Assembly: GCF_000364225.2 (NCBI RefSeq)
Contig: NZ_AQFT02000001.1
Location: 372,001-436,000 of the forward strand
Reading direction: 5' to 3'
DNA: 64,000 nucleotides
From: Eubacterium plexicaudatum ASF492
GTDB lineage: Bacteria > Bacillota > Clostridia > Lachnospirales > Lachnospiraceae
Made by a program: the position numbers and the translations under genes. Position 1 is the stretch's first letter; each line of letters opens with the position of its first letter. The notes under the pieces are model-generated. The model saw nothing but the letters and a program-made list of their open reading frames with translations, was not told where the DNA came from and searched no databases. Of the stretch, positions 53,596 to 63,632 are shown one piece after another.

Positions 53596-54328
53596 TTTTA
53601 AGACCAAATATGCAGGGACACAGTTTGGGATTTTATGGGCGTTTGTGCAGCCGGTGATTACGATTGTCATTTATGTGTTTGTGTTTCAGGTGATTGCAAA
53701 GGCGAATCCGCTGGAGAACGGGTTCCCGTTTGTGCTTTGGCTGATTGCCGGCATGATTGCGTGGTTCTTCTTTTCGGAGGCCGTGATGAACGGAACCGGA
53801 TGCCTGGCGGATTACAGCTATCTTGTGAAAAAGGTGGTGTTTCATATTGATGTGCTGCCGGTTGTGCGGGTATTATCAGCCATATTTGTGCACTTGTTTT
53901 TTGTCGCTTTTACGATGCTTGTGTTTGCCCTGTCGGGAGAGAAGCCGACGTTGCATTGCCTGCAGATTTTATACTACATGGTTTGTACGGTGGCTTTAGC
54001 GTGCGCCATATGCTTTATAACGGCGTCCGTTGTGCCGTTTTTTAAAGATTTTGCGCAGGTAGTCAACATTCTGCTCATGATCGGCATGTGGATTTGCCCG
54101 GTCATGTGGGATTATAAGACGGTGATGCCGCAGGCGTATCATTGGATTTTGCGGTTGAATCCCGTTTTTTATATTGTGCAGGGGTATCGGGATGCCTTAG
54201 TTGAAAAAATATGGGTTTGGGAACGGCCGGGGGCGTTTGCCGGATTTTGGGTCACGGTGGCTTTGATCTGGATGGCCGGCGTCCGGATGTTTGAACGGCT
54301 TCGGGTCCATTTTTCGGATGTTTTATAG
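53534..54328 (+). CDS. wzm: Polysaccharide ABC exporter permease (Wzm type)
   Basis: A 264-residue ABC-2 permease with six predicted TM segments. DDFKTKYAGTQFGILWAFVQ is the typical start; the C-terminal LNPVFYIVQGYRDAL is diagnostic for O-antigen/teichoic acid exporters. It pairs with the Wzt-type ATPase that follows after 8 bases. It moves the completed lipid-linked glycan across the membrane. Confidence 0.9.
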   Translation: MKMLKGLIKNRKIIASLMVDDFKTKYAGTQFGILWAFVQPVITIVIYVFVFQVIAKANPLENGFPFVLWLIAGMIAWFFFSEAVMNGTGCLADYSYLVKKVVFHIDVLPVVRVLSAIFVHLFFVAFTMLVFALSGEKPTLHCLQILYYMVCTVALACAICFITASVVPFFKDFAQVVNILLMIGMWICPVMWDYKTVMPQAYHWILRLNPVFYIVQGYRDALVEKIWVWERPGAFAGFWVTVALIWMAGVRMFERLRVHFSDVL

Positions 54329-54336
54329 AGGTGCGT

Positions 54337-55654
54337 ATGGAAGAGACACAGGAGAAACAAAAGCAGGCGGTGGTCAGCGTAAAGGGAATTCGGAAAGTGT
54401 ATAAGCTTTATAACAAGCCTTCGGACCGGTTTCGGGAAGCGCTGTTTGCAAAGCGGCCGGAGCTTCATGCGGATCATTATGCATTGGATGATATCAATTT
54501 TACCGTAAAACAAGGGGAATGCATCGGCATCATTGGGACAAACGGTTCCGGCAAGTCTACGCTGTTGAAAATCATAACAGGTGTGCTGCATCCGTCGCAG
54601 GGAGAGGTGCGGATGCAGGGCCGTGTGAGTGCTCTGCTGGAACTGGGCGCGGGATTTCATATGGAGTATACCGGCGTGCAGAATGTGTATCTTAACGGTG
54701 CGATGATGGGATTTTCAAAAAAGGAAATTGAGAAACGGCTGCCGCTGATTGAAGACTTTGCGCAAATCGGGGATTTTATGCGTCAGCCGGTAAAGACCTA
54801 TTCCAGCGGCATGTTTGCCAGGCTGGCGTTTGCCGCGGCGATTCATGTGGATCCGGATATTTTAATTGTGGATGAGGCGTTAAGCGTCGGGGATATCTTT
54901 TTCCAGGCCAAATGTTATCGCAAATTCCAGGAATTTATCAGCAGGGGGAAAACCATTCTTTTTGTCTCCCATGATATGAGCAGCGTGCTCAAGTATTGTG
55001 ACAGGTGCCTGCTGCTTCATAAAGGCAGGCAGGTCGCGCTTGGAAAGTCGTCCGAGGTCATTGACATTTATAAAAAATACTGGTGGATTTGTATGATACA
55101 CACACATCGGAGGAAACGGAAAAGGAAACCGCTGCGGACCGATTGGGGTCGGAGGCTTTCTTGTGGAAAGAAAGACTGGTGCAGAACCCAAACTTTGTAT
55201 CTTATGGGGACGGGCGTGCGGAAATTGTGGACTTCGCCGTGCTGAATGAAAACGGGGAATGTGTTTCCATGATCGAAAAAGGCACGGAATGCACGATCAA
55301 AATCAAGGTCTGTTTTCATGCAAACATCAAGGATCCGATTTTGGCGTATACCGTGAAAGACTTGAAGGGAACGGAGATTACAGGCACGAATACGGCGCTG
55401 GAAGGAAAAGAGATTGGGGCCGTGCAGGCAGGGGACGTTGTTACGGCGGTTTTTAGACAAAAGATGACGCTGCAGGGGCACAGTATTTGCTTTCGTTTGG
55501 ATGTACCGGTTATGAGTCAGGCACATTTACGGTATACCATCGGTTGTATGATATGGCGCAGCTGCAGGTTGTATCAGAGAGAAATACCATTGGCTGCGTG
55601 GATTTGAACGCACAAGTGCAGGTGTGGAAAGGAAAAGGCAGGGATACAGGGTGA
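54337..55654 (+). CDS. wzt: Polysaccharide ABC exporter ATPase (Wzt type; two frameshifts)
   Basis: The nucleotide-binding domain: GTNGSGKSTLLKI (Walker A), TYSSGMFARLAFA (signature of the Wzt/TagH class), ILIVDEALSVGD (Walker B), VSHDMSSV (H-loop). A missing A in 55072-55077 and a missing G at 55499-55500 break the rest. Restored, it continues ILVDLYDTHTSEETEKE and a C-terminal beta domain (SYGDGRAEIVDFAVLNENGE, CTGYESGTFTVYHRLYDMAQ) that in Wzt proteins binds the glycan end and decides export. ATG 54337 has AGAGGT before it. Confidence 0.88.
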
Positions 55655-58048
55655 ACAGGATAGGCAAGGTGAAGATAGACGATCGTTATCATTCCGGCAG
55701 GGACCATTACAGCGATGGAGATGTGGAAGACCTGCTGCTGGAAGCCATGAGGGAAGGGCGCGCTGCGCAGGAAGTGATACGGGAACATCCGGTTTGGCCC
55801 GTGTTTTATCATTTGTCCGATCTGCGGGAAAATATACTGAACTGGATTCCGTTTCAAAAAACAGATACGGTGTTGGAAATCGGAGCCGGATGCGGTGCGG
55901 TTACCGGTGCGCTGGTGGCGCGCTGCAAAGAGGTCGTCTGTGTGGAACTGTCAAAAAAACGCAGTCTGATCAACGCGTACAGGCATCGGAATGCGAACAA
56001 TCTGGAAATTATGATCGGGAATTTTTCGGATGTAAGGGACAGGTTGGATCGGAAGTTTGATTATATTACGCTGATCGGCGTATATGAATACGCGGCATTG
56101 TATACGAAAGAAGAACATCCACACCTGGCCTTTTTACAGCAGCTGAAAAAGCTGCTGAAACCGGAAGGCAGACTCATTATTGCGATTGAAAACAGACTGG
56201 GGCTGAAATACTTTGCGGGCTGCAAAGAAGACCATCTCGGCGTTTATTTTCAGGGAATTGAAAATCAATATGCCAAAGGCGGTGTACGCACATTCGGCAG
56301 AACGGAAATGATACGGCTGCTGGAAGAGGCGGGATTGCGGGAATACCAGTTTTATTACCCGTATCCGGATTACAAACTGGCGCAGACCATTTATTCCGAT
56401 GATTACCTGCCGAAAAAAGGTGAACTTGTGCAAAATATCAGGAATTTTGATGCGGATCGTTTACTGCTGTTTGATGAGTCCAAGGCGTGGGACGGTATCA
56501 TACAGGCAGGATTATTTGCTGAGTTTTCAAATTCCTTTCTGGTGATGGCATCCTCTGATCAGACAAAGATGTTTGCTGAAGCTCAGCCTGAGAAAGTGGT
56601 ATTTGCAAAATTTGCATCGGAAAGAGCGGCAGATTATCAGATTGTTACAGAAATGATCCAATATGGATGCTGTAAAAATGATTGTGGACAAAACAAGGCG
56701 AAATTGTGCGAAAAAGACCACTTACAGATCAAGCAGTCTTACATGTTAAAAAGATGCACGAATCGTACGTAAAGTTGTCAGCGCTTTTTGAGGAAACAGC
56801 AATAGATGTTGCTGCGTGTGTATGGAAAGATGCGCACAGGATAGAGATGCCTTTTATGCAGGGAAGGGATCTGGAAAGTCTGCTGGAAGATTATATTTCG
56901 CAGCAGCGGCACGAGAAGGCGTCTGAACTGATTCAATATTTTTTCACACAGTTTTTGGAACGGGTGCAGTTGATTTTGTTTCAACAAACGGAAGCTTTTA
57001 CGGAGGTTTTTGGAGCGGCAGACGAACAAAAGATCTGCAAGTCTCTTCCGGTTACGAATGCAGACTGTATTTTTCAAATTTTATTGTAAAAGAACCGGAT
57101 TCTCAAAAGCAGAAGTTTGTAATGCTGGACTATGAATGGACATTTGATTTTCCGGTTCCGCTTGCGTTTGTGTTGTTTCGTGCGCTTTTTCATAGTTATG
57201 CGTTTCAGAAGCTGGAGCAAACATATAAAAACAGACTGTTTCAATATGCTGGCATAAAAGAAGAGGATAAACCGTTTTACCTGAATATGGAGTTGGCTTT
57301 TCAGCAATATGTAAGAGGTCAAAGACCGGAGACAGAAAAGATTTATCGGAATATGCACACACATGTATGGGATATGCGGCAAATCAATCCAAAGGTTTAT
57401 TATACGGAATATCAGATTTATTTTGATGGACAGTTGGGCAAATGGGAAGATACGTTAGAGCGTGAAGTTACAATTCATGTCTCTGTTCCGGAAGGGACGG
57501 AAACGATACGGATTGTGCTGAATGACAAAAACGGTATTTATAAACTCCGTAGTATCTGTGCGCAAGATGGTTGCAGTGAAATAAAAAATTATAAAAGCAA
57601 TGCACAATTACAAATATTTGATGACTTTTATTTTACACAAATACCGGAAATTGAAATAAAAAACGGACAGTATCGTGAAATCATTATGAAATATCAGGTA
57701 CTGGAAGCAGACAGCCATTGTATGGAACAGATGATTACGGCATTGAAGGATGCGGAACAGTATCGACAGGCTTACGGCGCAGCAAAGCAGGATGTGCAGG
57801 CGTATGAGAAGGCATATCATACGGCGGATCGTGCATGGAAGGAGTATGAGCAGGCATATCATACGGCGGATCGTGCATGGAAGGAATATGAATGCGCATA
57901 TTTGGAATCGGAAAAAAAGTGTGTGGAGTATAGCCACATGATCGAAGCGTGTACGGAAAAGTGTTGCTCACTGGAAGAAGAGCTAAAGCAGATTCATAAC
58001 AGTTTATGGTGGAAGCTGAGGAGTAAAATTGGAAGATTTAAAAAATAA
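55651..58048 (+). CDS. Methyltransferase / kinase-like / coiled-coil fusion (about 799 aa, two frameshifts)
   Basis: The GTG start overlaps the Wzt stop (GTGA). Residues about 60-200 are a class I SAM methyltransferase (VLEIGAGCGAVTGAL, VCVELSKKR, LKPEGRLIIAIENRLGLKYF). The middle (after a missing base near 56683 and one at 57070-57074) reads VRKRPLTDQAVLHVKKMHES, MPFMQGRDLESLLEDYI and NFIVKEPDSQKQKFVMLDYE, then WTFDFPVP, like the aminoglycoside/choline kinase-like half found in glycan-terminating proteins. The end is a coiled coil with a perfect 14-residue repeat (AYHTADRAWKEYE). Such proteins cap O-antigen chains by methyl and phosphate groups and set chain length (WbdD-like). That role is inference. 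Confidence 0.78.
57812..57895 (+). repeat. 42-bp tandem repeat in the coiled-coil region
   Basis: Two units of 42 bp (57812-57853 and 57854-57895) encode AYHTADRAWKEYE plus Q or C; they differ by only a few bases. Two heptads each, so a change in copy number lengthens the coiled coil by four helical turns. Confidence 0.85.
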
Positions 58049-59030
58049 AAATGGCATGGATGTCACGATTGTCATTCCTACAAAAAACGGCGGGACGCTG
58101 TTAAAAAAAGTGCTCGATGCCGTGTTTGATCAGAAAACGACTTATACATTTGAGGTGGTTTGTGTGGATTCCGGCTCTTCCGACCGGACCATAAACCTGA
58201 TCCGACAGTATCATATTCGTCTGTATCAGATTCCGGCAGATGCGTTCGGACATGGAAAAACACGAAATTTTGGCGCGTCGAAAGGCACCGGGACTTATAT
58301 TGTGTTTTTAACGCAGGATGCGCTGCCGGCGCATGAACGCTGGCTGCAGAACCTGGTGGACGCAATGCAGGCGGACCCTGCGATTGTCGGCGGATTTGGA
58401 ATCCATTATCCGTATCCGGACTGCAATCTGATTGATAAAAGGGATATTACCGCACATTTTCAGGGGTTTGGACAGGATAATACGATTTATTGTCTGGACG
58501 ACTGGGACCGGTACCATGCAGAAGAAGGTTACCGACATCTGCTTGCTTATTTTTCGGACAATAATGCCTGCCTTAAACGGGAAGCGTGGGAAAAATATCC
58601 TTATGAAGATGTGGATTTTGCAGAGGATCAGATTTGGATGCGAAAGATGATGGAGCTTGGCTATAAAAAAGTGTACTGCCCGCATGCCCCTGTGTATCAT
58701 TCGCATAATTATAAGCTTGCTTCCTATTTTGGAAGGTATTTTGACGAATACCGCGGCTTATACGAACTTCACGCATATAGAATTGTAAAAAAGTGGTGGC
58801 TGGTGCTGCCGGGAGCGTTTTACTGCATACTGGCGGATTTTAAGTATCTGATGCAGCTGGACGAGATCGGGCGCAGAGAAAAAATCTTCTGGCAGTGTTA
58901 CAGCGTCCGCAGAAACCTGTGTCGATTTATAGCGGGCTATCTGGGCGGAGGATACCATGCGTACTCCCGTCCGGTGCAAACATGGCTGGATCGGCACATA
59001 TCACAGCAGTACAGACAGAGAAGAGGATAA
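58029..59030 (+). CDS. Glycosyltransferase family 2 (rhamnosyltransferase-like)
   Basis: A 333-residue GT-A enzyme. TIVIPTKNGGTLLKKVLDAV, VDSGSSDRTINLIR (nucleotide-binding Asp) and FLTQDALP (the DXD-equivalent usual in rhamnosyltransferases) are followed by FSDNNACLKREAWEKYPYED and EDQIWMRKMMELGYK. TTG 58029 with GAGGAG before it fits the spacing; ATG 58056 is the alternative. It overlaps the preceding gene by 20 bases. Confidence 0.85.
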   Translation: MEDLKNKNGMDVTIVIPTKNGGTLLKKVLDAVFDQKTTYTFEVVCVDSGSSDRTINLIRQYHIRLYQIPADAFGHGKTRNFGASKGTGTYIVFLTQDALPAHERWLQNLVDAMQADPAIVGGFGIHYPYPDCNLIDKRDITAHFQGFGQDNTIYCLDDWDRYHAEEGYRHLLAYFSDNNACLKREAWEKYPYEDVDFAEDQIWMRKMMELGYKKVYCPHAPVYHSHNYKLASYFGRYFDEYRGLYELHAYRIVKKWWLVLPGAFYCILADFKYLMQLDEIGRREKIFWQCYSVRRNLCRFIAGYLGGGYHAYSRPVQTWLDRHISQQYRQRRG

Positions 59031-59034
59031 ATCC

Positions 59035-60309
59035 ATGAAGCGATTCGTTCGGGGGATCATCAGTGTATTAAAGAGAAAAGGGCTGCGCGGCGTATGCAAA
59101 GCGGTGGAACAGATGGAGCAGCAGATAGACATACCGGCTTTTTATGATTATATCATGGAGGATACCGCAATCGAGTTTGCAGCCGGGGAAAAAGAACAGC
59201 TGGAAGAAGCGGATCAGTTACTGATTAATTGGGTAATTCCCGAGATGGGAATCGGTTCCGGCGGACATATGAATATTTTTCGGTTTGTGCAGGGGCTGCA
59301 GAATCTGGGAGCAAAAAACAGGGTGTATGTGTTTCGCGGCGTCAATCTGGATACGGATGAAAAGCTAAAAGCGTTTCTTCGGCTTCATTATGATCTGGAT
59401 ACGGAGCGGATCGAAGTGTTTCATACGACAGAACATATGAAGCCTGCGCATGCGGTCATTGCAACTGCGTGGCAGACCGCCTATTTCGTTCGAAATTTTA
59501 AAAAGGCGTGCTGCGGGTTTTATTTTGTGCAGGATTTTGAGCCTTATTTTTATGCGGTCGGTTCGGAATATACGTTTGCGGAAAATACATATACATTTGG
59601 ACTGCGGGGGCTGACAGCCGGAGACTGGCTGAAAGGAAAGCTGCGGGAGGAGTACGGCATGGAGGCGGAAAGCTTTGGATTTTCTTATGAGAAAAGCCTT
59701 TATCATGCAGGAAAGAAAAGGGACGACGTCAAACGGCTGTTTTTCTATGCGCGCCCGGTCACGCCAAGACGCGCGTTTGAGCTGGGACTGCTGGCGCTTG
59801 ACAGAGTGGCGCGGGAGATTCCGGAGGTGGAAGTTATTTTTGCCGGATGGGATGTGAGCGGGTATAACATACCGTTTACGCATTTAAATGCCGGAAGCGT
59901 CAGATTGGAGGAATTATCCGATCTGTATGCGCAATGTGACATGTGCCTTGTGCTTTCCAACACCAACCTGTCTTTGCTTCCGCTGGAGGTTATGGCCAGC
60001 AATTCCGTGGCGGTGTGTACAAAAGGCGCAAACAGCAGCTGGCTTGTAAATGAAACAAACTGCATACCGGTGGATTTTGATCCGATCGGCATTGCACAAA
60101 CGCTTATTTACTATTTAAATAACCGAAAAGAGCTGGAGCGGATTCGAAGTGCAGGGCTGGCGTTTGCACGCATGACGTCCTGGGAAAAAGAAATAAAGAA
60201 AGTATATGATGCGATAAGAAAAGGTGTGAAAGAAGATGGAAAAGCGCAGGGCATTGATTATCGGGGGCAGTGGATTTATCGGGACGAATCTGGCGGCGTA
60301 CCTGGCTGA
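59035..60309 (+). CDS. WsaF-like glycosyltransferase (GT4)
   Basis: A 424-residue protein. INWVIPEMGIGSGGHMNIFR is the N-terminal motif of WsaF-type rhamnosyltransferases from S-layer glycan clusters. The C-terminal domain has FYARPVTPRRAFELGL, VRLEELSDLYAQCDMCLVLS and LPLEVMASNSVAV (donor-site Glu). A basic N-terminal helix may bind the membrane. GAGAGGATAAATCC precedes the ATG. Its 3' end overlaps the epimerase gene by 74 bases. Confidence 0.82.
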   Translation: MKRFVRGIISVLKRKGLRGVCKAVEQMEQQIDIPAFYDYIMEDTAIEFAAGEKEQLEEADQLLINWVIPEMGIGSGGHMNIFRFVQGLQNLGAKNRVYVFRGVNLDTDEKLKAFLRLHYDLDTERIEVFHTTEHMKPAHAVIATAWQTAYFVRNFKKACCGFYFVQDFEPYFYAVGSEYTFAENTYTFGLRGLTAGDWLKGKLREEYGMEAESFGFSYEKSLYHAGKKRDDVKRLFFYARPVTPRRAFELGLLALDRVAREIPEVEVIFAGWDVSGYNIPFTHLNAGSVRLEELSDLYAQCDMCLVLSNTNLSLLPLEVMASNSVAVCTKGANSSWLVNETNCIPVDFDPIGIAQTLIYYLNNRKELERIRSAGLAFARMTSWEKEIKKVYDAIRKGVKEDGKAQGIDYRGQWIYRDESGGVPG

Positions 60310-61171
60310 AAAACAGATGGAAGTGTTTAGCTTTGACATGACGTGTCCGGTACGGACGCATCCGCAGGTCAGGTATATGCAGGGCGATTTTTTTGACGAC
60401 CTTACCTTAAAAAAGGCAGTCCGTGGCATGGACGTTGTCTACCATGCGCTTTCCACCATCAATCCCGGCAATTCGAATGAAACTTATATGATGGGATATG
60501 GCAGGGATTTTATGCAGACCGTGAAATTGTGCGCCATGCTAAAGGACACGAACACGCGCATGATTTTTTTATCGTCCGGAGGGACGGTTTATGGGCATCA
60601 GGAATGCCAGCCGATTCGGGAAGATGCGGTAGCGGCCCCGATTAACCATTATGGAAATGTCAAGCTGAGCATTGAAAATGCAATGCGTGTATTTGACATT
60701 CAGGCAGAAGCGAAAATGCTCATTGCAAGAATATCCAATCCATATGGGCCGGGACAGGATTTTACAAAAGGAGTCGGGTTTGTCGACGCGGCGCTGAAAA
60801 AGTCCATGCGCCGGGAAATCATTGAGATCTGGGGAAACGGAGAAATTATCAGGGATTATATTTATATCCGGGATGTATGCAGGATGCTGTATGCACTTGC
60901 CTTTTATGAAGGGCCGGAAGTCGTTTTCAATATCAGTTCCGGGGTGGGGCATACGCAAAACGAAATTTTGCGTATGGTGCGTCGGCTTACCGGGCTGGAC
61001 GTAAAGTTTGCATATAAAAATGCGCGAAGCGTAGATGTCCCGAAAATCGTACTGGATAATGCCAAAATACGAAGCGTTTGCCCAACTGCGCTGCTGACGG
61101 TGGAAGAAGGCATTTTGGAGTATATGCGTTATCTGGGCATGGATGGGAAAAGTGAAAAGGAGGAGCAATGA
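60236..61171 (+). CDS. NAD-dependent epimerase/dehydratase
   Basis: A 311-residue extended short-chain dehydrogenase. IIGGSGFIGTNLAAYL (GxxGxxG NAD site), SSGGTVYG (catalytic Ser/Thr region), HYGNVKL (Tyr-x3-Lys) and RISNPYGPGQ are all present. It probably makes a nucleotide-sugar precursor for the glycan (UDP-glucose 4-epimerase-like). The substrate cannot be decided. The start lies inside the preceding gene with AAAGAAGATGG at the site. Confidence 0.87.
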   Translation: MEKRRALIIGGSGFIGTNLAAYLAEKQMEVFSFDMTCPVRTHPQVRYMQGDFFDDLTLKKAVRGMDVVYHALSTINPGNSNETYMMGYGRDFMQTVKLCAMLKDTNTRMIFLSSGGTVYGHQECQPIREDAVAAPINHYGNVKLSIENAMRVFDIQAEAKMLIARISNPYGPGQDFTKGVGFVDAALKKSMRREIIEIWGNGEIIRDYIYIRDVCRMLYALAFYEGPEVVFNISSGVGHTQNEILRMVRRLTGLDVKFAYKNARSVDVPKIVLDNAKIRSVCPTALLTVEEGILEYMRYLGMDGKSEKEEQ

Positions 61172-62418
61172 TGCGCAAAGCGGCATGGGTGCTGCCGTCC
61201 CATATAGAAAATTCGGGTGGGTTTCGGACTGTTTTTCAAAATATCAATTGTCTGCTTTTACATGGATACAGGTGTGACGTATATATAGAGAAGCGTGGAT
61301 GCACAGACGCTGCGTCAAACCTGAAAAGGATGGCGGAACAGTATTTCGGGGTCTGTGGCTGTCGTTATTTTACCACATATAAGTTTCACGGCACATACGA
61401 TATCATGTTTGCGACATCATGGAAAACGGCCGAAGCAGTAAAACAATATCCGAAAGCAACAAAAAAAGTATATTTTATACAGGATTTTGAAGCGGCTTTT
61501 TATCCGGCCGGGACGGAATATCTTGCAGCGTGCGCTTCTTATTGCCAGGGCCTGTATCCGATTACAATCGGCAGGTGGCTGGCTGCAAAGATGGCAGATC
61601 ACTATCATGTTGACGCACGTTATTTTGATTTTTGTGCGGATACGGATATTTATCGAGATCTGCACAGGAAGCGGGAAAAGGCCGTCTGCTTTATTTATCA
61701 GCCGCACAAGCCAAGGCGGTGCAGCCGGCTGGGGCTGCAGGCGCTTGGCATTGTAAGTGTGCTGCGTCCGGATGTAAAAATCTATTTGTTTGGCTCGGAC
61801 AGAAAACCGCGCGTACCGTTTGCGTATGAAAGCAGGGGATGCCTTTCGGTGGAACAATGCAATGCGTTATATAACCAATGTATGGCAGGCCTTTGCATCA
61901 GCGCCACGAACCCGTCCAGAATTCCATTTGAAATGATGGCAGCCGGACTCCCGGTTGTAGACTTGCATCTGGAAAACAATTTGTATGATATGCCGCAGGA
62001 AGGCGTACTGCTTGCGCATTACACGCCGCAGTCGATAGCGGCTGCACTGCTGGAGCTTTTGGATCATCCGAAAAAGGCAAAACAAATGTCGCAAGGCGGA
62101 CAGCGTTTTATGAAAGACCGCACACTTGCGTATGGTTTTGACCAGTTTTATGAAGCGGTTACGGACGTTTTATCCGACGGGAAAAGAAAGAACCGGCATG
62201 GGATGAAGACGGTGGCATGCGCCGAACCGGTTAGAATGTACCGGCATGCGCCTGTAATTTCCTCCATGCGGGAAAACAAAGCGATGCAAAAATTATGTCG
62301 TTGTAAAAATTTTTGGGTGGCGCAGTTGGGCGGTAAACCTCCCTGGTGGATCAGGCTTTTGAAAAACAGCCGCATAGTCCGTTCGATATACGGCAGGCTG
62401 CAAGGGGATTCCTTATGA
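61168..62418 (+). CDS. WsaF-like glycosyltransferase (GT4), second copy
   Basis: A 416-residue protein that starts at an ATGA overlap. AAWVLPSHIENSGGFRTVFQ resembles the WsaF N-terminus; FIYQPHKPRRCSRLGLQALG, CLSVEQCNALYNQCMAGLCI and RIPFEMMAAGLPVVDLHLEN form the donor domain. It is a distant paralogue of 59035. A C-terminal extension of about 80 residues (CRCKNFWVAQLGGKPPWWIR) is unusual and may bind the membrane or a partner. Confidence 0.8.
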   Translation: MMRKAAWVLPSHIENSGGFRTVFQNINCLLLHGYRCDVYIEKRGCTDAASNLKRMAEQYFGVCGCRYFTTYKFHGTYDIMFATSWKTAEAVKQYPKATKKVYFIQDFEAAFYPAGTEYLAACASYCQGLYPITIGRWLAAKMADHYHVDARYFDFCADTDIYRDLHRKREKAVCFIYQPHKPRRCSRLGLQALGIVSVLRPDVKIYLFGSDRKPRVPFAYESRGCLSVEQCNALYNQCMAGLCISATNPSRIPFEMMAAGLPVVDLHLENNLYDMPQEGVLLAHYTPQSIAAALLELLDHPKKAKQMSQGGQRFMKDRTLAYGFDQFYEAVTDVLSDGKRKNRHGMKTVACAEPVRMYRHAPVISSMRENKAMQKLCRCKNFWVAQLGGKPPWWIRLLKNSRIVRSIYGRLQGDSL

Positions 62419-63551
62419 AAAAAAGGTTTTCGGTATATGTGCGCAATGCGCAAAGCGGACCGGCATGTTATTACCGTATTATGCAGTATGTGGAAGAGCT
62501 TGATAAAGGCCGGGCAGGAGTGGTTCACAGTGCATGGACGAAAAAAGAATTTGGCACAAACCTGAACTGTCCGGATGGAAGAAAGAAGAAGGTTTTGCAG
62601 GGGATTTTGTATCTGCGCATTGTGCGCCGACGATTTGTGTCTTTGCTGGTGGATATGCTGCTGTATCGGCCGCAGGTGATTGTCATACAAAGAGAGGTCG
62701 TCCCGCATATACTGCCGCCGTTTTTCGCAACTCTGATCAGACTTATCGGTAAAGGCGCAGATATTATATGGGATTTTGATGATGATATTTTTGAATCCGG
62801 AGAGATTTCCGCGGCAGAGAGAAAAATACTGCTGGAACAGAGCAAAAAGATTGTTGTAGTAAGCGATTATTTAAAACAGCTTTTACCGGCAGAATATCAG
62901 AAAAAAACGATCGTTTTGCCAACATCGGAGAAATGTTTTTTGAGAGAGTCTTTTTCCAATCTGTTGAAACGGCGCAGAAAGACATATCCGGATGCGGTAA
63001 GCCTTATATGGATAGGAACCTCGGGAAATTTAAAATATCTGGATCCGGTTATGGAAGAGCTGGATGCCGCCGCCGGAAGGATGAAAATGGAAGGCAAGAA
63101 ACAGATGAAACTGATGGTTGTATGCAATCGCAGCTACAAACCGCCATACAGGCTCAGATGTTTAAAAATGGCCAATATCCGATGGAGCAGAGAAAGTGCG
63201 CAGGCATGTATGAAAGAGGCACATATTGCGATCATGCCGCTGGAAGACACACGGTTTGCACAAGGAAAGGGCGGTTTTAAGCTGGTGCAGTGTATTGCGT
63301 CCGGCATGCCGGTCATCGCGTCGGACGTCGGATACAACAAAAACGTTGTGGATGGCAGAGCCGGTTATTTGATTCCAAACGGCAGCAGCGGTGGTTGGGA
63401 AAGGGCGGTTATGGAACTGGCCGGGAATATGGAATGCTGGGAGAATTGCAGCAGAGGAGCATATGCTGTGTACAGGGAAAAGTTTTATTTTATGGATAAT
63501 TTGATGGTGTGGAAAAGAATTTTGATAGGAAGACCGGAAAGAAAATGGTGA
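62415..63551 (+). CDS. Glycosyltransferase (GT4-like)
   Basis: A 378-residue protein starting at an ATGA overlap. VRNAQSGPACYYRIMQYVEE opens the acceptor domain, IIWDFDDDIFESGEIS follows, and LIWIGTSGNLKYLDPVMEEL, MPLEDTRFAQGKGGFKLVQC and ASGMPVIASDVGYN form the GT-B donor domain. It is the last gene before a 80-base gap with a weak terminator. Sugar and linkage unknown. Confidence 0.82.
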   Translation: MKKRFSVYVRNAQSGPACYYRIMQYVEELDKGRAGVVHSAWTKKEFGTNLNCPDGRKKKVLQGILYLRIVRRRFVSLLVDMLLYRPQVIVIQREVVPHILPPFFATLIRLIGKGADIIWDFDDDIFESGEISAAERKILLEQSKKIVVVSDYLKQLLPAEYQKKTIVLPTSEKCFLRESFSNLLKRRRKTYPDAVSLIWIGTSGNLKYLDPVMEELDAAAGRMKMEGKKQMKLMVVCNRSYKPPYRLRCLKMANIRWSRESAQACMKEAHIAIMPLEDTRFAQGKGGFKLVQCIASGMPVIASDVGYNKNVVDGRAGYLIPNGSSGGWERAVMELAGNMECWENCSRGAYAVYREKFYFMDNLMVWKRILIGRPERKW

Positions 63552-63632
63552 AAAACTGAGATAGTAGAAGTTTAACTGCATCTTGTTTTTTAGAGGTTTT
63601 TACTTGAAGCGATTTTTTAGGAGAAAATAATA

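Noticed and set aside
57812..57895. CRISPR-like array
   Set aside because: Only two adjacent 42-bp units without spacers, in frame in a coding region; no cas genes anywhere in the window.
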